From CAYOZN01 sp964408455 (lineage in GTDB: Bacteria; Planctomycetota; Phycisphaerae; UBA1845; UTPLA1), in assembly GCA_964408455.1 (NCBI GenBank), contig CAYOZN010000001.1, forward strand, positions 62,001 to 126,000: a DNA stretch of 64,000 bases, written 5' to 3'. The notes beneath the pieces were generated by a model. The model was not told where the DNA came from. It did not search any database and saw only the letters and a program-made list of their open reading frames with translations. The position numbers and the translations under genes are program-made. Below, in pieces: positions 18,084 through 26,660 of this stretch. Within the stretch, counting starts at the first letter, position 1. Every line of letters begins with the position of its first letter.

Positions 18084-19674
18084 ATGAACCGTACCCCTGC
18101 CGTTGGAAAGGAATTCGCAAATCAACTCGTTGTTTGCGCGAGCATTCTCACAATGTTTGTGAATTATCCGACTGTGAGCGCGGACACTTGCGTGTTCCCA
18201 GACGAAACTGACTGTCCGATTATCGTAGATTCGGAGTGCCTTTGCGAATGCAAGGACTTTCAGGAAATCTCATTTACAACTCTTTCGGGAGTGCATGGGT
18301 ATGAGGGATGTGTTGCGCTTGTTGCTCCAGGTAGTGGCATTGATACAATCGTCACGGGGGATGCAACAATTAATGTAGCCGGGTGTCTTAAGATTACATC
18401 CGGCGAATTTGGCGCACCTTCCATCCGTACTGCAATGCAGACAGGTGGCGCCGGTCAAGATGGCTCGCCTGGCTATTCGCTAACCATAAATGCCACAAGT
18501 GTATGCGTTGATGCGTTGGGCGCGCTCGACTTAAGCGGTGGTATGGGCGGAGACGGTACCGCTGAAACGGGACAGTCGGCTGAAAAAAGGACGCAACAGT
18601 GGGAATCTCACCATAAACGCCGACGAGGATGTTGTGTTCTTCCCGGCAACAAGTGGCATTGTCCTGAATGGGGGCGCTGGGGGTCATGGTGGATCAGCTT
18701 CCGCTACGAGTAACGGTGGAAGTGGCGGCTCAGGTGGCAATGGCGGAATTTTTACAGTCACGGCGAATAGGTTTTCATACGACGGAAGAGTGCTTTGTAA
18801 TGGTGGAGCAGGTGGATTTGGCGCCCACGGTGTGGACGGCACGCTGAATTCTCCGGCGGGTAAGTCCGGCGGTCACGGTGGGAACGGAGGACACGGCGGC
18901 CAAATAATCGTATACGCCTCGGTCGTCCATATACGACAAGCTACGTATCTTGCGGCGATCGGAGCCAATGGTGGTTCGGCAGGTCACGGAGGAAGTGCTG
19001 CAATTGTCGGAAGTTGCCAATCGACCGGCGGTACCGGCGGTTCGGCGGGGCAAGCCGGAAATGGGGGGCAAATCTGGTTGACACAAGCTTCTGGCAGCGC
19101 GGACATGATAGTCTGCGGTGATTTCGCGATCTATGCAGGTTCCGGCGGCAACGGTGGTAACGGAGGATCAGGATACATTGGGAGAGGTCAGCGCGGGCGC
19201 GACGGCGCGAATGCTGGGAGTACCGGCGAATTAGTATTAGAGGGCGATGGCGAGATTAACTGTATGCGAGTCGACGGACACGGCGCAAATGGTGGAAATG
19301 GCGGGCATGGCGGCGGTAGTGGACCAGGTATGTCCGGTTGTCCTGGTTATGCCGGCCGATCGGGCGGCGATGGTGGTGATGGCGGCGACGGCGGACATAT
19401 TACATTTATTGGCAGTTTTACTTGCTTGGGGCAGCATCCCCGGGCGAATTTTTGCGGAGGTAATGGCGGCAACGGCGGCAATGAGGGTTCTCGCAGCTTC
19501 GGGATATCTGTGCCATGCGAGGGCCCAGGAGATGGTGGAGCGGCGGGAACTACAGGCACGCCAACAGGATGCATTGTTCATGATGCGAACCCCTTTGATG
19601 GCGAGAATGACATTGACTCTTGTGACCCAGCGCCGGCAGCCGGTTCCAATGGCTCGTCGGGCGGAAACTGTTAG
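18084..19674 (+). CDS. Secreted glycine-rich (PGRS-like) protein, apparent frameshift at 18583-18588
   Basis: The ATG follows AAAGGG. The N-terminus carries a signal-like segment (NQLVVCASILTMFVNYPTVSA). Then come Cys-containing residues (CPIIVDSECLCEC) and a beta-solenoid-like start. From codon ~155 the protein becomes a long run of GGxGG units (GGAGGHGGSA, GGNGGHGG, GGDGGDGG), reminiscent of mycobacterial PE_PGRS and other Gly-rich exoproteins. The upstream frame would otherwise run on to a stop at 18711-18713 and the Gly-rich frame is +1 to it. Removing one A from the A6 run at 18583-18588 joins them smoothly (SAEKGRNSGNLTINADED). The joined product would be about 529 residues. The shift may be a sequencing indel, a real mutation, or slippage. 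No anchor is visible at the C-terminus. Confidence 0.75.
18583..18588 (+). other. A6 homopolymer at the reading-frame junction
   Basis: The run GAAAAAAGG marks the point where the coding frame of the Gly-rich protein changes. Reading five A's instead of six restores one continuous frame. Such runs are frequent sites of sequencing indels and of polymerase slippage. Confidence 0.7.
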
Positions 19675-19726
19675 GATTTGCCGTGGACAGGTTTGGCTTG
19701 TTGGAAGTTCGACCGTTCTTAATGAC

Positions 19727-20263
19727 TTAAGTATATTGAAACGAGCGAAATCGTCTATCGCATAACACGACGGACGTCATCACCGCGTGACTCAACGCGC
19801 CCAGCGCCGCGATCGCCAGGGCCAGGCCGGCCACGGCCCAGCCGCGGCTCTCCAGCACGATCGCCGCCGCGGTGCAGCCGGCCGAGCCCGCCTGAAGTGC
19901 CATGCAAGCGACACCGCGGACCGTCTGCCACGGCTCCATCGGCAGCCGCAGCGCCGTCCGCCGAACCACGCAATCCGTGCATCGCCGCCGACCGTCCCGC
20001 CCGCGCCGCGTGGGTCGCGCGCGGCCGCAGATCGCGCAACGGTTCTCCCCGGCGACATCGTCGATCGCCTTGCCGTTGGCCGCGTCCCGCAGCACCGCAT
20101 AGGCCGCCGTGACTTTGCAGAAGTCCTCCCGGGCGGCGTCGCTATCCGGCAAGCGGTCCGGATGGAGGGCCAGCGCCAGCCGCTTGTAGGCGCGGCGCAC
20201 GTCTCCCGGCCGCGCGTCCGGCGGCAGCCCCAGCAGTTCGTAGCATTCTCGCACGTTGTTCAT
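19727..20263 (-). CDS. J-domain (DnaJ-like) zinc-ribbon membrane protein
   Basis: The start at 20263 (MNNVRECYELLGLPPDA) fits the usual J-domain beginning, though in-frame ATGs at 20302 and 20386 could add residues. Residues about 5-60 are a J domain with the essential HPD tripeptide (ALALHPDRLPD). This is the site that stimulates Hsp70 ATPase. Residues about 75-100 are a zinc-ribbon-like CAIC...CTDC pair in a basic context. Two hydrophobic segments follow (about 115-165), suggesting a membrane-tethered co-chaperone. The 178-residue length and this J/zinc/TM order do not match DnaJ itself, CbpA or DjlA. It converges on the Gly-rich gene and diverges from a uracil-DNA glycosylase gene. Client or partner unknown. 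Confidence 0.78.
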   Translation of the reverse strand: MNNVRECYELLGLPPDARPGDVRRAYKRLALALHPDRLPDSDAAREDFCKVTAAYAVLRDAANGKAIDDVAGENRCAICGRARPTRRGRDGRRRCTDCVVRRTALRLPMEPWQTVRGVACMALQAGSAGCTAAAIVLESRGWAVAGLALAIAALGALSHAVMTSVVLCDRRFRSFQYT

Positions 20264-20439
20264 GTCCGCTGGCGGCAAGGTCAAACGGCGTTCGGCCCGC
20301 ATGATCGCCGTTGCCGAACGCACGGGACGGGCGACACGATTGCCCGCCTCGCGTATTCTAGCGGCAGGCGATGTGCCCGCGCGCACCGTGCCGCTGCCCA
20401 GTGACGCCTCCTCCGGATATTCTCGGTCTTCCCACGCCC

Positions 20440-21204
20440 ATGACTGTTGCCGGCCCGCCAGATCGTTCGTCCCAGGCCATTGCCACGGCGCTGATCGACA
20501 TCTCGTCCCGGCTTTGCCGCCGCGTCGGTCGGCTGAGCTTTGCGAGCCCCGTGGCCTATGTCTATAACCCGCTCGAATACGCCCGTGCCCCGCACCAGGC
20601 CTATCTCCGTGCCTACGGCGGTATGCGCGGCCGCGTGCTGCTTGTCGGCATGAACCCCGGCCCCTTCGGCATGGTACAGACGGGCGTGCCGTTCGGCGAA
20701 GTGAACCTGGTGCGCGACTGGCTGGGTATCTGCGATGCTGTTGGCCATCCGATCCGCGAGCATCCGCGACGGAAGGTGCTCGGCTTCGACTGCCCGCGGA
20801 GCGAAGTCAGCGGCGCCCGGCTGTGGGGCTGGGCCCGTCGGCGGTTCGGCAAGCCGCAGGCCTTCTTTCGGCGCTTCTTCGTGGCCAACTATTGCCCGCT
20901 TGCCTTTATCGAGGAGTCGGGCCGCAACCGCACGCCGGATAAGCTGCCCAGGGCCGAGCAGGCGGCCCTGTTTGCCGCGTGCGATCGCGCCCTGCGCGAA
21001 TCGGTCGCATTGCTTGAGCCGCGGATGGTGGTGGGCATCGGGGCGTTTGCGGAAGGCCGCGCCCGCGAGGCCCTGAACGGGCTCGACATTTCCATCGGCC
21101 GCATGCCGCACCCCAGCCCCGCCAGTCCGGCGGCGAACCGCGACTGGCCGGGACAGGCGGAGGCGGCGCTGGCGGCGCTGGGGGTCAGTCTGGACAAACG
21201 GTAA
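20440..21204 (+). CDS. Single-strand-selective uracil-DNA glycosylase (SMUG1 type)
   Basis: The protein (254 residues from the ATG at 20440) matches SMUG1: SFASPVAYVYNPLEYA, the active-site/uracil-binding loop GMNPGPFGMVQTGVPFGEV and the C-terminal DNA-intercalation/catalytic motif HPSPASPAANRDW. It excises uracil and some oxidised pyrimidines from DNA to start base-excision repair. SMUG1 is best known from vertebrates, and bacterial members occur in a scattered set of phyla including planctomycetes. The start is uncertain: ATG at 20371 or GTG at 20401 would add 23 or 13 residues without similarity, and none has a clear ribosome-binding site. It is divergent from the J-domain gene. Confidence 0.9.
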   Translation: MTVAGPPDRSSQAIATALIDISSRLCRRVGRLSFASPVAYVYNPLEYARAPHQAYLRAYGGMRGRVLLVGMNPGPFGMVQTGVPFGEVNLVRDWLGICDAVGHPIREHPRRKVLGFDCPRSEVSGARLWGWARRRFGKPQAFFRRFFVANYCPLAFIEESGRNRTPDKLPRAEQAALFAACDRALRESVALLEPRMVVGIGAFAEGRAREALNGLDISIGRMPHPSPASPAANRDWPGQAEAALAALGVSLDKR

Positions 21205-21365
21205 GCGCGGCTTCCGCCGATTGTGCCGGTCAATCCGGGCGCAGATTGCGCGTTCCGAACAGGCCAAGGGGTCGGCGGCCCACGAATATCGCGGCGTTTT
21301 CCATTTGTTGCGCGAACCGGATGCCAGCGCCCGCGGTCTAAGCTGTTAACCAGGCAGGGCAGCGC

Positions 21366-22019
21366 GTGAAAGTGCCAAAAAGCGATGAACATCTGCTGTG
21401 CGACTTTGTCGCCGGCCGCACGGCGGCGCTGGGGGAGTTGGCGCGCCGGCACGAACAGCATCTGCTCGGACTTGCCGTCGGCATGCTCGGCGGGCGCGAG
21501 GATCTGGCCCGCGACGCGGTGCAGGAGACATGGGTGCGCGTCATTCGCTTTGCCGGCGGCTTCAACGGCCGGGCGAGCGTGAAGACGTGGCTCTATCGCA
21601 TCGCGATCAACCGCTGCCGCGATCTGGCGGCGATCGCTGCGCGGGAGGGGGGGAAAGGGGAGTTTCGCGCAGAGGCGCAGAGGTCGCAGAGGGAAGATGA
21701 GAACAACTCAAACAACTCAGACGATTCACACAACTCTGCGTCCACTGCGCCTCTGCGCGAAACCTCTTCTCGCGAAGGCCGCGGGCCGCCGAACGAACCG
21801 GCGCCGCATGACCGGGCGGTGACGAAGGAACGGCACGATCGGCTGCGCGCGGCCGTGGAGTCGCTCGGGCCGGACAAGCGCGACGTGCTGCTGGTCTGCT
21901 ATCACCAGGGGCTCACGCATGCCGAGGCGGCCGAGGTGCTCGACATCCCGATCGGCACGCTCAAGTCGCGCTTGAACGCGGCCCTGAACGAGCTGCGGGC
22001 GAGATTGCCCGCGGAGTAG
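21366..22019 (+). CDS. ECF-type RNA polymerase sigma factor
   Basis: The GTG start gives MKVPKSDEHLLCDFVAGRTAALGELARRHEQHL, the usual sigma-2.1 beginning of an RpoE-like factor. Region 2 (about 10-85) includes LARDAVQETWVRVIRFAGGFNG and SVKTWLYRIAINRCRDL. Region 4 (about 160-212) includes LGPDKRDVLLVCYHQGLTHAEAAEVLDIPIGTLKSRL. The 217 residues exceed the usual ~185 because the linker holds about 34 extra residues coded by an imperfect inverted repeat (21662-21763) that keeps the frame. The gene is followed, after six bases, by a membrane protein in the position normally taken by an anti-sigma factor, suggesting a regulatory pair. Confidence 0.92.
   Translation: MKVPKSDEHLLCDFVAGRTAALGELARRHEQHLLGLAVGMLGGREDLARDAVQETWVRVIRFAGGFNGRASVKTWLYRIAINRCRDLAAIAAREGGKGEFRAEAQRSQREDENNSNNSDDSHNSASTAPLRETSSREGRGPPNEPAPHDRAVTKERHDRLRAAVESLGPDKRDVLLVCYHQGLTHAEAAEVLDIPIGTLKSRLNAALNELRARLPAE
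21662..21763. repeat. Inverted repeat inserted in the sigma-factor linker
   Basis: Arms at 21662-21693 and 21732-21763 are complementary over about 30 bp. The outer 22 bases match except one position (GTTTCGCGCAGAGGCGCAG core), and the CGCAGAG inner block is also shared. The 38-bp centre is AC/AAC-rich. The whole 102-bp element is an exact multiple of three and is read through in frame. Similar GCAGAGGCGCAGAGG-type repeats are common between genes in planctomycetes and other bacteria. Confidence 0.8.
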
Positions 22020-22025
22020 AGTGAC

Positions 22026-23374
22026 ATGACGATGGATGCTGGCGAACAACTCGAAAAAGACCTGGCCGGGCTGACGCGGTGGCCGGGCGGGGGGACGGCA
22101 CTNNNNNNNNNNNNNNNNNNNNNNNNNNNNNNNNNNNNNNNNNNNNNNNNNNNNNNNNNNNNNNNNNNNNNNNNNNNNNNNNNNNNNNNNNNNNNNNNNN
22201 NNAACTCGAAAAAGACCTGGCCGGGCTGACGCGGTGGCCGGGCGGGGGGACGGCACTGTGGAAGCAGGCGATGCGCTCGGCCGGCGCGCCGAAACCGGGC
22301 AACGCACGTGGCGATTCGTTCTGGTGGCGGCTGGTGACACTTCGGCTATCAAACGCCGCGCTGGCGGGCCTTGCGCTGGTGTGCGTCTTCATTGCGGCCG
22401 GAATCATGAGCCTTCCGCAAATGAAATCTGCGTTCGGGCCGCGATTTCGAAATCGCGCAGTGCAAACCTCCAGCCTAGCCGCATCGAACCTTCGTGGTCA
22501 CGCTCATGCAATGCAAATCCGTGATGACTTAATTGGTCTCGATGCATTGGGTACTGACATGTGGAGCGTTGTGCGTGCGAACAACACTACGCCACGACAA
22601 TTCATCACCCCATCATCAAATTACGACGCTGATTCCGCGGGTTTCCCTGCGCTGAGCCCGTTGTCCGAACACCCGCTCGACCGTCAAGTCGCCCGCAATG
22701 CCACCATGCAGCTCAAGACCGACAACGTCCGCGCCGCCTTCGCCAAGGTCCAGCACCTCGTCCGACCCGCAGTTGGCGAATACGTGGAGCAATCCTCGAT
22801 CGCCGGCCAAGAAGAGAACACGACCGCCACACTCACGTTGCGAGTTGCCGCCGACCGGCTCAGCGAAGTCCTCAACCAGTTGCGCGATCTCGGAACGGTG
22901 GTCTCAGAACAGCAGGGCGGTCAGGATGTGACGGCGCAAGCGGTCGATCTGGATGCCCGCCTGCGCAACGAGCAGCGCGTCGAGACCGAACTGCTCGCGC
23001 TACTCGAGTCGCGCAAGGACGCCCCGCTGAAGGAGCTGCTCGAACTCCGCGATTCGCTGGGCCGCGTGCGCAGCGAGATCGAGCGGCTCACCGGCCAGCG
23101 CGAGCAGCTCGCCCGGCTGGTGTCGCTGGCCAGCGTCCTGGTCATCCTCACCGCCAAGGATGCCGCCGATCCGGCACCGCCGGCCGAGGGCCTGTTCGCC
23201 TATTTTGGAAATGAACTCGGCAATGCCTGGCGGGCCGGTGTCTATTTCCTCGCCGACACCCTCACCCTCATGGTCCGCATCATTGTGGGGGGCGCGGTCT
23301 TCTGGGTCTTGCTCGCCGTGGTCGTCTTCATGGTGAAGCGCCGACGCAACCGGACGCAGGCTGCCCCGCAATAA
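22026..23374 (+). CDS. DUF4349 membrane protein, likely partner of the ECF sigma factor (interrupted by N gap)
   Basis: The gene starts six bases after the sigma-factor stop (MTMDAGEQLEKDLAGLTRWPGGGTA), then meets 100 N's. Beyond the gap the same 55 bases recur, and joining the copies gives one continuous frame (GGGTALWKQAMRSAG...). Joined, the product is about 398 residues. It has one helix near residue 55-75 (LSNAALAGLALVCVFIAAGI). The DUF4349 region (TLTLRVAADRLSEVLNQLRDLGTVVSEQ, DVTAQAVDLDARLRNEQRVETELLALLE) comes next, with a coiled coil, and a C-terminal helix ends in KRRRNR. DUF4349 proteins are envelope proteins of unknown function. The adjacency suggests control of the sigma factor, but no canonical zinc anti-sigma motif is visible. 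Residues around 80-140 are less GC-rich. Confidence 0.82.
22048..22102 (+). repeat. 55-bp sequence repeated across the assembly gap (left copy)
   Basis: Identical to 22203-22257. The two copies flank a run of exactly 100 N's. A length of 55 equals a common assembler k-mer, so this is most simply a contig-end overlap, not a biological repeat. Confidence 0.85.
22103..22202. other. Assembly gap of 100 N
   Basis: A fixed-size N run marks a scaffold join. Because both flanks carry the same 55 bases, the true sequence probably lacks the gap and has one copy of those bases. This keeps the DUF4349 gene in frame. Confidence 0.95.
22203..22257 (+). repeat. 55-bp sequence repeated across the assembly gap (right copy)
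   Basis: Base-for-base copy of 22048-22102. See that entry and the gap. Confidence 0.85.
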
Positions 23375-23689
23375 GGCTGCCGTTTGTGCGAATGTGGGAG
23401 TTCATGGCGGCCGAAAGCTTGACTTTGACCGCGGCGTTTCGCTAGCTTGGACAGTCGCGAGCCATCATTTGAGAGGACGACGCACGCTCAGGCAGGGGGG
23501 ACGAACGGCCTGAAACCCCGACACGATCGCCGCCCGGGCATCCGATACCCGGAACACCTGCCAGCACCCGTACCAACCCATACATCTCATAGACTTGTTG
23601 CCTAGCGCCGGGAAGACCGGTTCCGGCGTCCGGCATGTTCCCTGAGTTTCCGGCGGGGGTGGAGTTGGATCCCCGAAAGGAATGATGGG
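23375..23689. other. Intergenic region without a recognisable gene
   Basis: These 315 bases separate the DUF4349 gene from the secreted repeat protein. They should contain the promoter of the latter, with its ribosome-binding site AAAGGAA at the right end. I see no hairpin terminator or coding frame of note. Confidence 0.5.
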
Positions 23690-26569
23690 ATGAACTCACG
23701 CCTTGCCTGTCGTGCCGCGCTGGCGGCGCTTGCGGCCGGTCTCTGTTATTGTCCGCGCCTGACGGCTCAGCCGCTGAACGATACCTGCGCCGGGGCCGAA
23801 TCACTCGCCTGCAATTCGACGGTCGTCGTCGACAACACCCTTGCCTCGACCGATGCGTCCGATCCGATCTTCTCATGCCACTACGGCGAGCCCGATCAGG
23901 GCGTCGGCACGGTGTGGTTCACGTTCGTTGCCAGCGACACGTCGGCCCTCGTGCAGACCTGCTCCAGCGTGGTGGTCGATACCGAATTGGCCGTCTATTC
24001 CGGCACGTGCGGAAGCCTGGTCGAGCTGGCGTGCAGCGAAGACGCCTGCGGCTTTTTTCCCGGCTTCCTCTCGCGCGTCTGTGTAGAGGGGCTGAACGTC
24101 GGCGAGACGTATTACGTCCAGGTCGCATCCTTCGACAACGATTCGCGCGGCGAGATCACCGTCGACCTCATCTGCCCCTGCCCCGGTCCGCCCGCCAACG
24201 AGACCTGCGCGACCGCCCAGTCCATCCCCTGCAACGGAACGGTCTTCGTGGACAACAGCTCATCCACGACCGATCTCGACGACCCGGTGTTTTCGTGCCA
24301 CGACTTTGGCCCGACGCAGGGCCTGGGCACCGTGTGGTACAGCTTCGTCGCGTCGGATACGTCGGCCGTACTGTCCACGTGCCAGAGCGGCGTCGCGGAC
24401 ACGCTCCTGGCCGTGTACGACGGCTCCTGCGGCAATCTCGTCGAAATCGCCTGCGGCAACAACGAATGCGGCCCCGGGTTTTCCCAGTTGTCCCGCGCGT
24501 GTGCAACCGGGTTGACCATTGGCCAGACCTATTACGTACAAGTGGCGTCGTTCAGCGAAGACTCGCTCGGGCTGATTCGACTCGACATACAGTGCCCCTG
24601 CCCGACGGTTGAGAACGATCATTGCGTCAATGCCCAGCCGCTCGACTGTGATTCGGTGACCGTGGTCGACAACACCTTCGCCACCGTCGAACTCGATGAT
24701 CCGATCCCCAGCTGTCACTACCTGGCCGGGCCGGGATCGGGCACCGTGTGGTACAGGTTCGTCGCGACGGCGGACTCGGCGCAGGTCAAGACATGCAACA
24801 GCGAGGTGTTTGATACCGTCGTCGCCATTTACGACGGCGTCTGCGGCAGTCTCGTTGAGATCGGTTGCAGCGAGGACGGTTGCGAGCTGCGCTCCGACGC
24901 CTGCGCAACGAATCTGATGATCGGCAATACGTATTACGTAAAGATCGCCTCGTTCGACATGTTCAATCTGGGCGAGATCACCGTCGAGCTGAACTGCCCG
25001 TGCCCGAAAAAGTGCATCACCTGCCCGGCCGATGCGAATACCGATCTGCTCATCGACGGGCTCGATGTTCAGTTCTTCGCCGACTGCTATCTGAATGGCG
25101 GCGAGGGGTTGGAGTGCGGCTGTTCCGATCTCAATCGCGATGGCGGCGTGGATGATGATGATCTGCCGCTGTTCGTGGCACTGTTGCTCGACGAGACCGG
25201 CGCCTGCGACGGCCTCTGTGAGCCCGGTGCCCAGGGCCAGCTGCCCAACCTTTTCGACGCCCTCGCCAGCGACGGCGTTGAGTTCCAGACGGCCGACAAC
25301 CTGACGGCGCTGGAGGCCGGCGCGATCGCACGCGTGCGATGGTGGGGGACACACCTGCCGGAAGGGGAGTGCCCGGATGTGCCGAACGCCTTCAGCATTA
25401 CCTATTTTGCCGACAACAACGGCCGGCCCGGCGCGATCAAGGCGGGGCCCATTTCCGTTGCCGCTACTTCCGAGGAGACGGGTCAGCTGATTGCCGGCTT
25501 TGCCCCGGTGTTCGTGTATGCGGCCGATCACGAGCCGGTGCCGGTTGAGGCGGGCGAGTGCCTGTGGATGTCAATCGTGAATCCGGACAGCGAGAATTGC
25601 GAATGGTTCTGGGCCACGTCCGACGAAGGAGATGGTATCGCGGCGCAGACGAGACAGGCGCCGGCATGGGGAATCCATTCGCGCATCGAGATCGACATGG
25701 CGTGGTGTGTGGACGTCGAACTCGCCGAGGAGGGCTGCCCGCTTCCGGTCGGCGCCTGCTGCGAGGAGGGCGTCTGCACGGGCACGACGACGCGCGACGA
25801 GTGCCTTGGCGCCTGGCACCCGGACGAGGACTGCGACTCGTTCAGTTGCCCGGTGGATAGCGGCAACTGCTGTGACGCGAATGTGGTGCCCGGTTGCCAG
25901 GACGCGGCCTGCCAGTTCTGCGCCTGCGAATCGGATTCGTTCTGCTGCGACGTCGTGTGGGACGGACTATGCGTCAGCATTGCCCGCAACGAATGTGCCC
26001 CGCCCTGTAACTGCCCGGTGACGGGCGCCTGCTGCGACGGCGCGTCGTGCACCGACACCACGCAGGAACAGTGCGCCTTTGAGTTTTATCCGTTTCAGCT
26101 CTGCGGCAGTTTTTCCTGTCCCGCCGGGGTGATGGGCGCCTGCTGCGCCGACGGCGTGTGCACGAACACCACTCAGGATCAATGCCTGACCGATTTCTTC
26201 CCGTTTGAGACGTGCGAGTCGTTCACGTGTCCGCACGACAGCGGCGACTGCTGCGGCGATCACGAGGAGCCGGGCTGCGAGGACCCCGTCTGCGAGGCGT
26301 GCGTGTGCAGCTTCGACGAGTTCTGCTGCGATTCGAACTGGGACGACGTCTGCGCCCGTCGCTCGTTCAATGATTGTGCCGAGTCCTGCGGATGCCAACC
26401 CGTGGACACCTGCTGCGTCTCCACCACGTTGAATCCCGGTTGTCTCGACTTCACATGTGAGTTTTGCGTGTGCGGGTTTGATCCGTTCTGCTGCATCACC
26501 GTCTGGGACCTGGTGTGCGAACTCCGGGCCGAAGGCGACTGCTCCGGCGTCTGCGCCTGCAATAACTAG
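23690..26569 (+). CDS. Secreted multi-repeat protein with dockerin-like and Cys-rich modules
   Basis: AAAGGAATGATGGG precedes the ATG, and the N-terminus (MNSRLACRAALAALAAGLCYC...LTAQ) is a signal peptide. The 959 residues hold three ~140-residue repeats (about 25-440). Each begins NDTC/NETC/NDHC-A and carries GTVWF(Y)xFVA, ADT(V)LAVYDGxCG and TYYVQVASF, the pattern of Cys-linked beta-sandwich adhesion or prepeptidase-like domains. Residues about 440-505 are dockerin-like (ADANTDLLIDGLDV, DLNRDGGVDDDDLPLF). A further beta domain spans about 510-680. The last 280 residues are Cys-rich: three GACC modules of about 36 residues, and three ~50-residue modules of the pattern CC...PGC.D..C..C.C..D.FCC...WD..C. 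Extracellular binding is likely, and no catalytic residues are evident. A strong terminator follows. Confidence 0.87.
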   Translation: MNSRLACRAALAALAAGLCYCPRLTAQPLNDTCAGAESLACNSTVVVDNTLASTDASDPIFSCHYGEPDQGVGTVWFTFVASDTSALVQTCSSVVVDTELAVYSGTCGSLVELACSEDACGFFPGFLSRVCVEGLNVGETYYVQVASFDNDSRGEITVDLICPCPGPPANETCATAQSIPCNGTVFVDNSSSTTDLDDPVFSCHDFGPTQGLGTVWYSFVASDTSAVLSTCQSGVADTLLAVYDGSCGNLVEIACGNNECGPGFSQLSRACATGLTIGQTYYVQVASFSEDSLGLIRLDIQCPCPTVENDHCVNAQPLDCDSVTVVDNTFATVELDDPIPSCHYLAGPGSGTVWYRFVATADSAQVKTCNSEVFDTVVAIYDGVCGSLVEIGCSEDGCELRSDACATNLMIGNTYYVKIASFDMFNLGEITVELNCPCPKKCITCPADANTDLLIDGLDVQFFADCYLNGGEGLECGCSDLNRDGGVDDDDLPLFVALLLDETGACDGLCEPGAQGQLPNLFDALASDGVEFQTADNLTALEAGAIARVRWWGTHLPEGECPDVPNAFSITYFADNNGRPGAIKAGPISVAATSEETGQLIAGFAPVFVYAADHEPVPVEAGECLWMSIVNPDSENCEWFWATSDEGDGIAAQTRQAPAWGIHSRIEIDMAWCVDVELAEEGCPLPVGACCEEGVCTGTTTRDECLGAWHPDEDCDSFSCPVDSGNCCDANVVPGCQDAACQFCACESDSFCCDVVWDGLCVSIARNECAPPCNCPVTGACCDGASCTDTTQEQCAFEFYPFQLCGSFSCPAGVMGACCADGVCTNTTQDQCLTDFFPFETCESFTCPHDSGDCCGDHEEPGCEDPVCEACVCSFDEFCCDSNWDDVCARRSFNDCAESCGCQPVDTCCVSTTLNPGCLDFTCEFCVCGFDPFCCITVWDLVCELRAEGDCSGVCACNN

Positions 26570-26607
26570 GATTGCCGCAACGCGGAGAATAGCGAAGAAC
26601 ACGCCGG

Positions 26608-26638
26608 CCGCCCGCGCGAGGATCCATCGCGCGGGCGG
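26608..26638. terminator. Bidirectional hairpin terminator between convergent genes
   Basis: A perfect 12-bp stem (26608-26619 with 26627-26638, 7-nt loop) is followed on the plus strand by TCGTTTACTTTC. It sits 39 bases after the secreted-protein stop and 23 bases beyond the minus-strand stop at 26661, so it can serve both. Confidence 0.75.
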
Positions 26639-26660
26639 TCGTTTACTTTCTGCATCCGTT

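Noticed and set aside
18640..19670. Regularly spaced GGN repeats in DNA resembling an array
   Set aside because: They are codon-level Gly repeats without fixed repeat/spacer structure, so not CRISPR.
22048..22257. A biological 55-bp direct repeat around the N gap
   Set aside because: Exact 55-bp identity flanking exactly 100 N's is better explained by an assembly overlap.
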